NCBI RefSeq assembly: GCF_000421105.1
Contig: NZ_ATWF01000002.1
Coordinates: 124,001 to 188,000, forward strand
Direction of reading: 5' to 3'
DNA: 64,000 nucleotides
Source: Limisalsivibrio acetivorans
Lineage (GTDB): Bacteria > Chrysiogenota > Deferribacteres > Deferribacterales > Geovibrionaceae
Shown here: positions 26,301 to 35,057 of the stretch, piece by piece
Numbering within the stretch: the stretch's first letter is position 1
How the letters are laid out: each line of letters opens with the position of its first letter
The notes under the pieces: generated by a model
What the model saw: only the letters and a program-made list of their open reading frames with translations
Database searches by the model: none
What the model was told of the DNA's origin: nothing
Program-made: the position numbers and the translations under genes

Positions 26301-27275
26301 TGTATCCTCGCCGTAGGCAAGGGAGTAGAAGATTACGCCGTCACTCTGGGTCGCCTCACCCAGCGATTTTACAGCAAACCTTATCACGTCTGATTTATCA
26401 AGATCCGACAGAAGGATGCTAGAAATACGGGCAATCGAAAGGGAGAGGTTACTCATACGCTCATCCGCCTCCCGTGTCTTCAAGCTTTCGGTTATATCTC
26501 GGAAAACGGTTACAGAGCCCACCGGCCTCCCTTCTTCCATAACAGGCGTAACGGTGAATTCCACATCTATTAAACGGCCATCCTTTGTGCGCATCGTGTC
26601 AATCTCGGCAGTGAAAACCTCCCCCGTTTTGACAGTACCGCATATCCTGCAGTCCGCAGGTGCAAGGTTGTCGCTCCCCTCTTCGCTATGGAGGATTCCG
26701 TGCACCCTTTTCCCCTCGAGCTCGCCGGGAGAGTAACCCAAAAGCTTTACGGCGTGGGGGTTAATAAAGGTCAATCTGCTTTTTTCATCGAGAACATATA
26801 TCCCTTCACCGATATTATCCGTCACTGCCTGCAACTTGTTCATACTCTCTTCGAGGGCACGGTTCTTGTTTATATGTTCACGCCTGCCTCTAACCGTTTC
26901 AGCATATTTCAAAACTGTACGAACGAAGGTTTCCGGTGTGCATGGTTCAATGATGAAGCCGTCCACACCGAGATCAAGAGCATCGGGTATAATCTCCAGC
27001 TTATCCTTTTTTATCATCAGAATGAGTGCGGTGTAGCTGCCACAAAATTCCCTATAATCACCAATGGATTCAGTGCAACATTCCTCACAGCACACAACAG
27101 CAATATCCGGTTTTTCTTCATGGTATAACGGGGATAAATCCGGGAAGTCTTTAATCAAGGCTCCCGCATCAGCGGCACAGGCCGGATATTTGCCGCATTC
27201 AGAGGTTTTATCAATAAAGTACAGCGTTATGCCCTTAAGTACTGCTGATTCACTGTTTTGGTTGTTTTTTGACAC
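23373..27275 (-). CDS. Hybrid sensor histidine kinase with three PAS, GAF, REC and HPt
   Basis: 1300 residues, no membrane segment. Order: receiver-like pseudodomain (about 15-130), PAS (140-265), GAF (280-435), PAS (440-560), PAS (575-685), HisKA with His705 in NMSHEIRTPLHAIIGF, HATPase (about 805-925, with N-box LLSNAVKFT and GGTGLGLSI), a degenerate receiver (about 940-1045), a full receiver (1064-1182; phospho-acceptor Asp1113 in FMDVNMPVMDG, Lys1168), and an HPt domain with His1246 in AHRIKGAALNL. It can run a complete phosphorelay internally, ArcB/BarA-like. GTG start at 27275 behind GAGG. Signal and output are unknown; it lies between a pseudopilin gene and an exported protein gene. 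Confidence 0.92.
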   Translation of the reverse strand: MSKNNQNSESAVLKGITLYFIDKTSECGKYPACAADAGALIKDFPDLSPLYHEEKPDIAVVCCEECCTESIGDYREFCGSYTALILMIKKDKLEIIPDALDLGVDGFIIEPCTPETFVRTVLKYAETVRGRREHINKNRALEESMNKLQAVTDNIGEGIYVLDEKSRLTFINPHAVKLLGYSPGELEGKRVHGILHSEEGSDNLAPADCRICGTVKTGEVFTAEIDTMRTKDGRLIDVEFTVTPVMEEGRPVGSVTVFRDITESLKTREADERMSNLSLSIARISSILLSDLDKSDVIRFAVKSLGEATQSDGVIFYSLAYGEDTISAVPEEYWRISEGETSITEVVISEREGWYERLLSGECIIESASRPGDIVNSFGIKSVLVVPIVMGGMLKNILVLYNRHIERDWSDKEVSSLISVAGNIEQGVVNREIEKRLKKSERKYREIINNTQEGFLLVNKFGQIIDANDSLSRITGYAKHEMLGKTPAMFYKDDELERFKERFGRRFVQKHRSYEFEVTTKSGKKKSIISHSTTLDDKAAEGGAFAFLTDITDQKQNERRIKYINSFLEGYKEALDQSAIVIKTDRSGIITHINNKLCTVTGCSESNIIGRHCSFLWNSNRREVFRKEIWDTLKAKDLWQGTIEHVRSDGEKVYLETTIVPITDDHGDVVEFIHICHDVSNLKSLVKSATIAEQAKTAFLANMSHEIRTPLHAIIGFLEMMENTSLSTEQEDYVKIVSKSAESLLSIINDILDITKIENNRLDTEVLPFETAAVFENACELFIFKGREKGVALRVFIDPKLPAKLAGDALRIKQVVSNLLSNAVKFTETGGEILLRVDMKESTKDYTIVEVSVEDSGIGIDETSREKIFEAFNQADSSITRRFGGTGLGLSISSSLVSIMGGELTMKSEPGVGSSFSFMLKLDNVSKDSLADLSGEPEVCINIPESRGPLLELVHDIVKRSGAEIRYFNSDELPFEEGFVMLCNTSEGFDYIERHAEGLKGRICLIVSDHEPEILFSFDDVHIEMLVSPIYPTRLCDVIRSYQDGVCSVSDIPEEPSEDKFSVKVLIAEDHEINQELIAIVMRGLGADVHIASNGKEACDIFKREDFDLIFMDVNMPVMDGLESTRCIIEEEKRTGREHTPIIALTANAVKGDRERFLEAGMDDYIAKPFTSSRLKKVIRKYVNPSGEGASEKDRLYDELESDLGIERSSLGRLVELFFEHAETGVSEIVKAAERSDHETIVRQAHRIKGAALNLKFRDIGRVARDIEAMGMACTSESYGIVITELNRELRRLRELLEKN

Positions 27276-27355
27276 ACTCGACCTCAGAGAATTGTTTAAC
27301 TACTGAAGTATAGCCTACATAGGCACTATTTCAATGTTAATAAACTTTTCTTCGG

Positions 27356-29062
27356 TTAATCGTGATCAAAGGAAAAGGGGGCGGTAATCACCTCCCCTCC
27401 GGGATCAACGGCTGCGGCAAACCCAAACCCTACCCCCTCGGGGGGTGACTCTATGCACGTCTTCACCATCGGAGGGCTGCCGTTAAATTGTATGGATGTA
27501 TCGGAACATCTTGTGCAGTCCACCCATGCGAGGAAAAGCATACCATTGGTGCCGGGTGATGTACAGTCACCGTTATACCCCTTTCTCAGCTCCACACGGA
27601 CGGAGTGTACCCCCTCGTCCTCGGTCCATGTCGCCGTTTCACCCTCATAGCAAGCCGTTCCCGGGCATGAAGGAACCTCCGGGATTGTATGGGCTGGGAG
27701 ACAGAGGTGTTCGCCGTTATATTCGACATTACAAGGGATAAACGCAGTATGATTAGATGGTTTCGCCTCCATATCACGATAATCAAGCAGGTATGTGGGG
27801 CGCATGTCATGCTCAAGGGCAAAGGAGTCCGGTCCAGCTGTGAGGCCGTATATACCTGTATCACCGGAGGTTCCGCAGGTGAAATCCTCTCCGGGTGTGA
27901 GACCGCTGTCGTAAAAGAGGAGGGAAAGCCCCCCTGTCTCTGTACCCTCGCTGAAAGGGTCAGTATCTTTCGGGGAAACGGCAAACTTGTAGTACAAACG
28001 CAGATGGCTGTTAAACATGTAGGTATCACGGCTCCATGAGCAGAGGGACGTATTGGGGGAATCCTCATCCTTCCTCATAACAACAGCCGGTAAGTTCAGT
28101 TTATCGTTATCTGTTTCGTAGAAGATCTCACCGGAGTCCTCACCCGTTCTATCCATAAAAACGAATGAATCCTCACCAAAACCTTCCCTGGCACCCTCGG
28201 GCGGGATTTCGTACGGCCTGTGCCCCTCAACAACGAACCTTGCACAGTCTTCATGACCGAAGGAATCACGAACGCACACACTCAATGGATGAACCGATGA
28301 ACTACCCTCGGGCATGGTGTAATAACCGCTGAGCACAAGTGATGTTCCGCTCTGCCAGCCGTAGGGTGAGGAACAGTCCACTGGAATGGAGAGAAGGGAC
28401 GCAAGCTCAGGGTCAGCGCTGGAGGCACACCATTGTGCGGGAAAGCCCTCCGCATTGAACACCGCCTCGTAATAACTGCCGTGATACGCAGTGGGGGGAG
28501 AACCCCTCTTTACCGATACACCCCCAGAGGTGCAGTCCGCCCTTCCTTTAAGTTCGCTATAGCTTATCCAGCCGGCTATATCATCCGAAGGCCTGCCACC
28601 AGTAACGCCCCCTTGTGCAGGGATGATAACCGTAGAGCCGGCTACCTCCGTCTGCATGATCCTGTCACCGCCGGGGCTTATGAATACAGCTGCAGCATCA
28701 CGGGTCTCCCTGTATTCAGAGCAGTCTTCAACGCTGCACTCCCTGACCGTTATCGGATCGGAGGATTTCACACACAGGTCCCCGGGTGTACCCCCATTCT
28801 GTGCAGGCAGATAGACCAGACTACTCCCCCAGCTGTCAACAACTGCTGGCATCTCACCGGAATCTGGAAATCTCATGTTAAATACTGAGATATTAACGAA
28901 CTGCTCAATACTCTCGGTTATCTTTATTTCCGTTTCGTTTATACTAGACACATTAAGGGAGTAGCGTACCAGAAGGAATGCGGAACCGGCAAAGATTCCG
29001 GCGACAATAAGCACAAGGGCAAGCTCTATGAGAGCAAAACCTTTCCTTGAATATTTTTCCAT
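27356..29062 (-). CDS. Large type IV pilin-like protein (pseudopilin A of a divergent pair)
   Basis: 568 residues with a class III prepilin leader: short basic MEKYSRK-G8, cleaved before Phe9, Glu13 as mature E5, and a hydrophobic helix to about residue 30. The remaining 530 residues are an extracellular, cysteine-rich, Ig/cadherin-like and lectin-like sequence, far larger than usual pilins. A stretch around WISYSELKGRADC and YYEAVFNAEGFPAQWC is shared with the divergent protein at 29207, so the two are paralogues. A prepilin peptidase suitable for processing lies at 51456-52253. Probably a surface adhesin or minor pseudopilin. Confidence 0.82.
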   Translation of the reverse strand: MEKYSRKGFALIELALVLIVAGIFAGSAFLLVRYSLNVSSINETEIKITESIEQFVNISVFNMRFPDSGEMPAVVDSWGSSLVYLPAQNGGTPGDLCVKSSDPITVRECSVEDCSEYRETRDAAAVFISPGGDRIMQTEVAGSTVIIPAQGGVTGGRPSDDIAGWISYSELKGRADCTSGGVSVKRGSPPTAYHGSYYEAVFNAEGFPAQWCASSADPELASLLSIPVDCSSPYGWQSGTSLVLSGYYTMPEGSSSVHPLSVCVRDSFGHEDCARFVVEGHRPYEIPPEGAREGFGEDSFVFMDRTGEDSGEIFYETDNDKLNLPAVVMRKDEDSPNTSLCSWSRDTYMFNSHLRLYYKFAVSPKDTDPFSEGTETGGLSLLFYDSGLTPGEDFTCGTSGDTGIYGLTAGPDSFALEHDMRPTYLLDYRDMEAKPSNHTAFIPCNVEYNGEHLCLPAHTIPEVPSCPGTACYEGETATWTEDEGVHSVRVELRKGYNGDCTSPGTNGMLFLAWVDCTRCSDTSIQFNGSPPMVKTCIESPPEGVGFGFAAAVDPGGEVITAPFSFDHD

Positions 29063-29206
29063 ATAATCAGCAAATACTTATACGTTACGCAAACTTACGG
29101 AACGTAAAATCGAATGCAAATCGTGATTATTTAATATACAATGAAAATATACAAATTCAATCAACATTAGGTAGTATCTATACACACGATGTGACTAAAG
29201 GCGGAA

Positions 29207-30205
29207 ATGAAAGTATTCGGCATAATATTATCAATACCAGCAAACAGTAGGGGCTTTACACTCCTTGAGCTTGCCATCGTTCTGATAATCCTCGGATTCG
29301 TAGTGTCCGCCGGTGCCGGCTTGTTAACTATGACCATGAAAAATATGGACCTTGCCAAAACAAGGGAAAGAACTGCAGGAGCCAAGGATGCTGTCTGTGC
29401 CTACACCGCAGATACCGGCACTATACCTGACAATTCAAGCTTCGCCTCCTCTGTATCCCTGCCATTGGATGCAGTAAACAAACAACTGCGCTATATATAT
29501 GCGCATGAGCTCACCGGCTCCAGCGGACTTCTGAACCCCGCATGCAGACTCCTCTCCACCAGCTTGACCATAAGGAGATGTGCGGATTCATCGTGTAATG
29601 TGTATAGCGATACAAACGACATAGCCTTTGCGGTCATCTCCGGGGGGGATAACAGGAACCATCAAACGGATGTATCAGGCGGAATCATCCGTATTTACCC
29701 CCAAGGGGCTGAGGCGGATGACTACCCTGCGGACGGCACTATGAGCAGGGACTACGACGATGTTGCGGAATGGGTCAACCTTGAGGAACTTAAAGGGGGT
29801 GCGGACTGCTCCGGGTTACGATTGAGGATACTCAACAGCGAGCTCCCCTTTGCCTCAGAAGGCAGGGAGTACAAAGCCTCTGTTTATGCGGATGGCGGTC
29901 TCCCGCTGGATCCGCCCAACGGTGAGGATTATCTATGGTGTATCGAGGAGGAGAACCTGACAAGCCCCGATCCGGACATACTCACATTCAGAACTTCCAC
30001 CGGAACTGTGCATGTGGATACGGACTGCCGTAACCTCCCCGGCTCATCATGGACAAGGGGTGACAATGTAACCATAGGCGGAACGCCCCCGGCAGACACC
30101 ACAGGAACATACCCCGTTCGCTTCTGGGTAAGGGACGGAAACGATCCTTCGGGCGATAATGACTACGTAGCGAACAAGCGGATTGTTATATCGATCTTCC
30201 CTTGA
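29207..30205 (+). CDS. Type IV pilin-like protein (pseudopilin B of a divergent pair)
   Basis: 332 residues. Prepilin motif RG16-FTLLELAIVLIILGF with Glu21 as mature E5; the leader of 16 residues is rather long and hydrophobic. The extracellular part parallels pseudopilin A: AVISGGDNRN against the PGGDRI region, WVNLEELKGGADC against WISYSELKGRADC, and a following Ig-like segment with W-C and C residues. It has only one such domain where A has extra sequence. Both genes diverge from a 144-bp AT-rich spacer that must hold both promoters. Stop seven bases from the convergent VOC gene. Confidence 0.82.
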   Translation: MKVFGIILSIPANSRGFTLLELAIVLIILGFVVSAGAGLLTMTMKNMDLAKTRERTAGAKDAVCAYTADTGTIPDNSSFASSVSLPLDAVNKQLRYIYAHELTGSSGLLNPACRLLSTSLTIRRCADSSCNVYSDTNDIAFAVISGGDNRNHQTDVSGGIIRIYPQGAEADDYPADGTMSRDYDDVAEWVNLEELKGGADCSGLRLRILNSELPFASEGREYKASVYADGGLPLDPPNGEDYLWCIEEENLTSPDPDILTFRTSTGTVHVDTDCRNLPGSSWTRGDNVTIGGTPPADTTGTYPVRFWVRDGNDPSGDNDYVANKRIVISIFP

Positions 30206-30212
30206 GAAGTCC

Positions 30213-30677
30213 TCAGTCCTGCTCCTTCATAACACGTACGGTATCCACGGGGATCGTGGTACTTTCAGAAATCTCCTCATCGCTCATGCCGCTGATAAAA
30301 AGCCTTCTCACTGTAAAATTAAGGGGCTCGCCCACCTCTATAAGATGTCCGTCCGGATCCAGAGCACGGAAGACAAGTTGTCTCCACGGTTGTTCTGCCA
30401 GTTCGTTAACGATGACGGTTCCGCTCTTCTTGAAATTCTCGTAGTCCATTTCTATATCCCTGGATTCGAAGCAGAGCTCACACCTCGCCCCCTCCTCCGG
30501 TATATCACTAAGACCCACAACATCCCTTATGCTGTCCCTCTGCCATATGGAGACAGAACCGTCAAAGATGGCATACACGCCGCTGTCCATAGTTATCCTG
30601 AAGCCCATAACGCCTGTGTAGAAGTCCTTGGAACGCTCTATGTCCTTTACGAAAAGGGTGGGAAATGCTAGTTTCAT
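30213..30677 (-). CDS. VOC-family (glyoxalase/bleomycin-resistance fold) protein
   Basis: 154 residues. Residues 1-115 form the paired beta-alpha-beta-beta-beta modules of the vicinal oxygen chelate superfamily: KLAFPTLFVKDIERSKDFYTGV at the start and R-A-L-D-P-D-G-H-L-I-E-V-G-E near the end, with a metal-type glutamate. A short C-terminal tail (about 120-154) is helix-turn-helix-like (MSDEEISESTTIPVDTVRVM), which is unusual for the family. Start ATG 30677 behind AGGAGG. Substrate unknown. Confidence 0.82.
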   Translation of the reverse strand: MKLAFPTLFVKDIERSKDFYTGVMGFRITMDSGVYAIFDGSVSIWQRDSIRDVVGLSDIPEEGARCELCFESRDIEMDYENFKKSGTVIVNELAEQPWRQLVFRALDPDGHLIEVGEPLNFTVRRLFISGMSDEEISESTTIPVDTVRVMKEQD

Positions 30678-30906
30678 CGTCCGCCTCCTGTATGAAATAC
30701 AATATCACCAGGAGCTTCCGGTGTAAATAATCTTGAAAAACTAAAAGAAAGTCCTTGTGTTTATTTTGAAATGTAGTATTGTGTGTCTCGAAGCTTAAAT
30801 GGTGCAGTATTTTATCAGCAGTATCGAACAAATCGTATTAACGAGCAGTTTCATTTTTGCTAGTAAATGATCCACCAAATATATCGTTAAGCTCAAAGAG
30901 GACAAC

Positions 30907-31107
30907 ATGAATCAAGGTACAGTAAAATGGTTTAATGAGGCCAAAGGTTTCGGTTTTATCACACAGGAAGACGGCAACGACATCTTCGTTCACCACTCCG
31001 CAATTCTCGGTTCAGGATTCAAAACTCTTCGTGAAAGCGAAAGAGTACAGTTTGATATCGTTGATACCGAAAAAGGTAAAGCCGCTGCTAACGTTCAGGT
31101 TATCTAA
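30907..31107 (+). CDS. csp: Cold-shock domain protein
   Basis: 66 residues, a complete CspA-type OB fold: [17 protein letters not shown] (RNP1), DIFVHHSAI (RNP2) and the terminal A-A-N-V-Q-V. Single-strand nucleic-acid chaperone in the cytoplasm. A 229-bp upstream region and aagagg before the ATG suggest a structured leader, as in other csp genes, but I cannot identify a cold box. It ends in a strong terminator. Confidence 0.95.
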   Translation: MNQGTVKWFNEAKGFGFITQEDGNDIFVHHSAILGSGFKTLRESERVQFDIVDTEKGKAAANVQVI

Positions 31108-31139
31108 TTAACCACTGAGCTTAAAACAGCTAAGATTCT

Positions 31140-31172
31140 AAAGCCCTCTTTTTTAAGAGGGCTTTTTTTTTG
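31140..31172 (+). terminator. Rho-independent terminator of csp
   Basis: Ten-base arms AAGCCCTCTT / AAGAGGGCTT (31141-31150 with 31155-31164), TTTT loop and a run of nine Ts, 35 bp after the csp stop. Confidence 0.93.
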
Positions 31173-31232
31173 CCCTTTCCCTCCTCAATTGTGTCTATTT
31201 TTTCAGGAAATTGTAATATTTTATTCAAGAAA

Positions 31233-31263
31233 TTGCTGACTAATTATTATTCATAACTATAAT
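31233..31263 (+). promoter_or_regulatory. Candidate promoter of the PhoR-like kinase
   Basis: A consensus -10 TATAAT (31258-31263), about 70 bp before the GTG start, with an imperfect -35 (TTGCTG, 31233-31238) at a long 19-bp spacing. Confidence 0.4.
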
Positions 31264-31334
31264 AGGGAAAATAGCGTCTGTTTCTAAGGATACAGAACAG
31301 AGATATCGTCTTTTTTTTATATCAGGGGGAAAGT

Positions 31335-33047
31335 GTGCGCATATATATTAAGCTGTTTTCATTCATTATCATCCCGGTACTCATAATTACCGGGGTTATG
31401 TTCTATATATTCCAGAATAAAATGATGGAAAACGCCGAAGAGGAGCTGCTCACAGAGCTGAAGAACAAGTGGGTAATTCTTGAGAATTCCGGTCTTTTAT
31501 CCATGCCTCTGGAGGAATCCCATGAAAGGCTCAGGCGCATTTCCTCCCAAAGCTCCCTCAGGATAACGCTTATAAACATGGACGGCATCGTACTTGATGA
31601 TTCGTACATGGACTTCAACGAGGTCGTAAAACTGGACAATCATCTGCGCAGACCGGAGATACGAAAGGCTATGAAAAGCGGTGAAGGTATCGAGAAACGC
31701 TTCAGCACTTCCACTGGCGAAAGGATGATCTACTACGCCAAGAGGATGGATAACGGCGAGTATATACTGCGCCTCTCCTACCCCATGCGATACGTTGAGA
31801 TACTCAAAGACAGGGTGCGTGAGCACACTTACCTCTCTTTTGTATTGCTACTCGTTGTTCTTATGGCTGTGCTCTTCTATATCAGCCTCAGGGTAAGCCG
31901 TCCCGTTGTTAAGCTGAGCCGGATTGTAAACGAGATCGAAAAGGGTAGCATGCCCGATTTCCCAATTTTCAAAAGCAGAATAATGCACAAGGTTGCAAGC
32001 CTCATATACAGAACCTACCACGCCCTTGAGAATCAGAAGTCTGTTCTGAGAGATGAGAAAAAGGAGCTTAACGAGCTTGTTAACCTCCTTGAAGAGGGAA
32101 TCATCAAGATGGACGCCGAAGGGGGTGTCCTCATCGCAAACGAGAGCTCACAAAAAATCCTGCAGAGCAGTATAGAGCCCGGTGACAAGATCCTGGACAG
32201 GGTTACAGACATGGACAGTATCGTCTTCATTAAAGATGTTCTTTCCACAGAGACAGACACATCTAAGATCTACGAGATGAAGGACGGGGTATTCGAGGTA
32301 TACATAAGGATTCTTGAAAAAAGCCGCATAGCCGTATTTCAGGATATTACGGACAGCGAGCGATACGAAAGATACAAAAACGAGCTTATCACAAACATAT
32401 CCCACGAGCTCAAAACTCCCCTTGCCCTCGCAATGGGTTATGCAGAAACCCTCGCAAACCATAAAGAGATGAAGGAGGAGGACAGGGAACGGTTCACAAA
32501 CAAGATCCTCTCCTCCGCAAACCAGCTTAACAACATAATCAACGATGTGATAGAACTGCATCGCTATGAGAATATGGACAGCAGGCACAGAGGGGAAAGA
32601 GAGGGGATAAATCTCTCCGAGTTCACTGAGGAACTGAAGGAATACTACAAAGACAAGTTCCCCACCGGAGTGCGTTTTGAATCCCCCGACAAGGAGGTCC
32701 TCTTCAACCGTGCCCACCTAAGCAGTCTGCTCACGAACCTCATAGACAACGCCATATCATACTCAGGTGGTGACTACATCGGCGTAGCTATGGACTACAA
32801 CGGTGAATCCCTTGTTATAGAGGTTTCGGACGGAGGCCCCCCGATACCCAAAGCGGAGAGGAAAAGGATCTTCGAAAGGTTCTACACAGTTTCCAAATCA
32901 AGGAATAAGAATAAATCCAGCACAGGGCTCGGGCTCTCCATCGTAAAGCACATCTGCAGGCTCTACGATGGAAACATCTACCATGAGGAAAACGATAGAG
33001 GAGGAAACACCTTCAGGGTCTCGGTGCTCCTCCACGAATATTCCTAG
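31335..33047 (+). CDS. Membrane sensor histidine kinase, PhoR/WalK-like
   Basis: 570 residues: membrane helix (5-27), extracytoplasmic sensor domain (about 28-165), second helix (166-186), HAMP-like linker, cytosolic PAS (about 240-340), HisKA with His357 in NISHELKTPLALAMGYAE, and HATPase (about 455-570; LLTNLIDNAISYS, STGLGLSIVKHI). GTG start at 31335 behind AGGGGGA. The layout matches phosphate-type PhoR kinases, and the next gene, transcribed towards it, is a Na/phosphate cotransporter with a PhoU-like tail. No response regulator is present. The stop codons of the two convergent genes share the same CTAG. Confidence 0.85.
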   Translation: MRIYIKLFSFIIIPVLIITGVMFYIFQNKMMENAEEELLTELKNKWVILENSGLLSMPLEESHERLRRISSQSSLRITLINMDGIVLDDSYMDFNEVVKLDNHLRRPEIRKAMKSGEGIEKRFSTSTGERMIYYAKRMDNGEYILRLSYPMRYVEILKDRVREHTYLSFVLLLVVLMAVLFYISLRVSRPVVKLSRIVNEIEKGSMPDFPIFKSRIMHKVASLIYRTYHALENQKSVLRDEKKELNELVNLLEEGIIKMDAEGGVLIANESSQKILQSSIEPGDKILDRVTDMDSIVFIKDVLSTETDTSKIYEMKDGVFEVYIRILEKSRIAVFQDITDSERYERYKNELITNISHELKTPLALAMGYAETLANHKEMKEEDRERFTNKILSSANQLNNIINDVIELHRYENMDSRHRGEREGINLSEFTEELKEYYKDKFPTGVRFESPDKEVLFNRAHLSSLLTNLIDNAISYSGGDYIGVAMDYNGESLVIEVSDGGPPIPKAERKRIFERFYTVSKSRNKNKSSTGLGLSIVKHICRLYDGNIYHEENDRGGNTFRVSVLLHEYS

Positions 33048-34723
33048 CCCTCAGCCGCAGGCTCTTCACCGGAGGGGTTCCCTTCGGTTATCGCCTGGGC
33101 GATATTGAAGGTATGATCACCGATCTTTTCAAGATGGTTGAGCACATCCACATAGACAATACCCGCATCGATGCTGCATGAGCCGCTGCTCAGCCTCTTC
33201 ATATGGTTCTTCTTAAACTTCTTGCGCATGGTATCGATGGTGTCCTCATCCTCGGTATCAACGCTTTCTGAACTGTCTGTAAGCTCGTATTCCTTTACAG
33301 TGGAAGCGAAGAAACGTTCCACAACGCTGAAAATCTCATCAAGCTCGGTAACGGCATCCTCTGAAAACTCTATCTTACCCTTGCGGACCTTCTTTGCGCA
33401 GGAATAGATATTCTCTGAATAATCCCCTATCTTCTCAAGGTTGTGCACGATGTGGTGCATCTTGTTTATGCTGTTTGCAGAGTATTCGCTGATGTTTCGC
33501 TTGGAGAGCTTAACAAGGAATGCGGATATCTCATGGTCGAAATCGTCCAGATACCCCTCAAGCTTTTCGATATCCTTCAGTTTTGAGAAATCACCCTCCA
33601 CAAGGGCTTTCCGGTTAATCCGCACCATCTCTGCCGTGTATTCGCTCATACGCAGAACCTCTTTCTTAGCCTGCTCCACAGCTATGGCAGGGGTGCTCAT
33701 GATGTTATCACCGAGGCGCACGATCTTCTTTTTATCCGAATCCTTCGGCTTGATAACCTTCTCGCATACCATCGCCAGATAACTCAGGAGCGGAAGGAAG
33801 ATTACCATATTGATGAGGTTGAAAGCTGTATGCAGGTTTGCGATATGCCTTGCTATATAAGGCTTTGCACCGGAGGCATCGACGTAGTCGGGTGAAAATG
33901 GCGTAAAGTAGTCCACAGCCCCTATCATGAGCTTTAGGAACACCAGCATATAAACAACCCCGAAGAAGTTAAAGAGGAAATGTCCAAAGGCGGCCTGCCT
34001 CGCCGGCCTGTTAGTACCGATGGCGGCAAGGTTTGCCGTAATCGTTGTTCCGATGTTCTCGCCAAGCACAAGAGCCGCCGCCCCGTAGAAGTCTATTAGT
34101 CCTGTACTTGCAAGTGCTATGGTTATACCGATGGTTGCCGAGCTGGATTGAACAACAACAGTGAGCAAAGCACCAGCGGCAACGGCCATAATCGGGTTCG
34201 ATGAAAAAAGAACGAACATATCACGGAACTCTGCGGATTCACGCAGGGGGACAAAGCCGCTCTTCATCGTTGTCATACCAAGAAATACCAAGCCAAAACC
34301 AACAAGTATCTCACCAAGGTACTGCCTCTGATGCTGTTTTGAGAACATCCTTAGACCCACACCTAATGCAACGGCGGGGAGCGCAAGCTTTGATATCTTG
34401 AATGCGATTAGCTGAGCTGTTATTGTGGTTCCGAGATTAGCTCCAAGAACAACGCTCAATGACTGGGTGAGGTTCATAAGACCGGCGTTCACAAAGCCGA
34501 CCACCATAACCGTTGTGGCCGATGAGCTTTGTATAACAGCCGTTACAGCAAGACCAACGATGGTCCCTACCACCCTGTTGCTTGTAAGCTTTTCCAGGAT
34601 TCTTTTAAGCCCCTGTCCGGCGGATTTCTGCAAACCCTCCGACATAAGCTTCATTCCGAAGATGAACAAACCAAGGCCACCGAAAAGCCCTGAAAAAAGA
34701 GCAAACGTCTGCGACGAAGTCAT
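33044..34723 (-). CDS. Na/Pi cotransporter with PhoU-like C-terminal domain
   Basis: 559 residues. Two NptA/PNaS repeats (about 15-150 and 170-310) with the duplicated QSSSATT and QSSSATIG motifs that form the substrate site; the C-terminal third (about 350-559) is a cytoplasmic four-helix PhoU-like domain. It imports phosphate with sodium, or regulates that flux. I use the ATG at 34723 (aggggt ahead) rather than the in-frame start at 34783, which precedes the ribosome-binding site. Its stop overlaps that of the PhoR-like kinase on the other strand. Confidence 0.9.
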   Translation of the reverse strand: MTSSQTFALFSGLFGGLGLFIFGMKLMSEGLQKSAGQGLKRILEKLTSNRVVGTIVGLAVTAVIQSSSATTVMVVGFVNAGLMNLTQSLSVVLGANLGTTITAQLIAFKISKLALPAVALGVGLRMFSKQHQRQYLGEILVGFGLVFLGMTTMKSGFVPLRESAEFRDMFVLFSSNPIMAVAAGALLTVVVQSSSATIGITIALASTGLIDFYGAAALVLGENIGTTITANLAAIGTNRPARQAAFGHFLFNFFGVVYMLVFLKLMIGAVDYFTPFSPDYVDASGAKPYIARHIANLHTAFNLINMVIFLPLLSYLAMVCEKVIKPKDSDKKKIVRLGDNIMSTPAIAVEQAKKEVLRMSEYTAEMVRINRKALVEGDFSKLKDIEKLEGYLDDFDHEISAFLVKLSKRNISEYSANSINKMHHIVHNLEKIGDYSENIYSCAKKVRKGKIEFSEDAVTELDEIFSVVERFFASTVKEYELTDSSESVDTEDEDTIDTMRKKFKKNHMKRLSSGSCSIDAGIVYVDVLNHLEKIGDHTFNIAQAITEGNPSGEEPAAEG

Positions 34724-35057
34724 GGATACCCCTACGGTAAATAATTTGACATCTTTATAATATAGTTCTGACAAAAAGCGCAAGATTTAACTTAAAAGAA
34801 TGATAATAAAAGAATCCAGCCTCTCCGCTATATACTGAATAGCTCTGTGGGAAGCGACTTTTTTAATATTTCAGCTTTATTTGTATGGTAGTCAAAGGAA
34901 TGAAGGGGCAAAAACAGAATTAACCATTGCGCAACGTTCGATTACTCAATATTATTAGTTTACATAATATGCAGTATTCACATGACCTTATAAGCAGTGG
35001 TTCATTCAGTTTTTTTTTAACAGCCCAACAGTTCGAGGGATGCAGGCTTCCTAAGCC

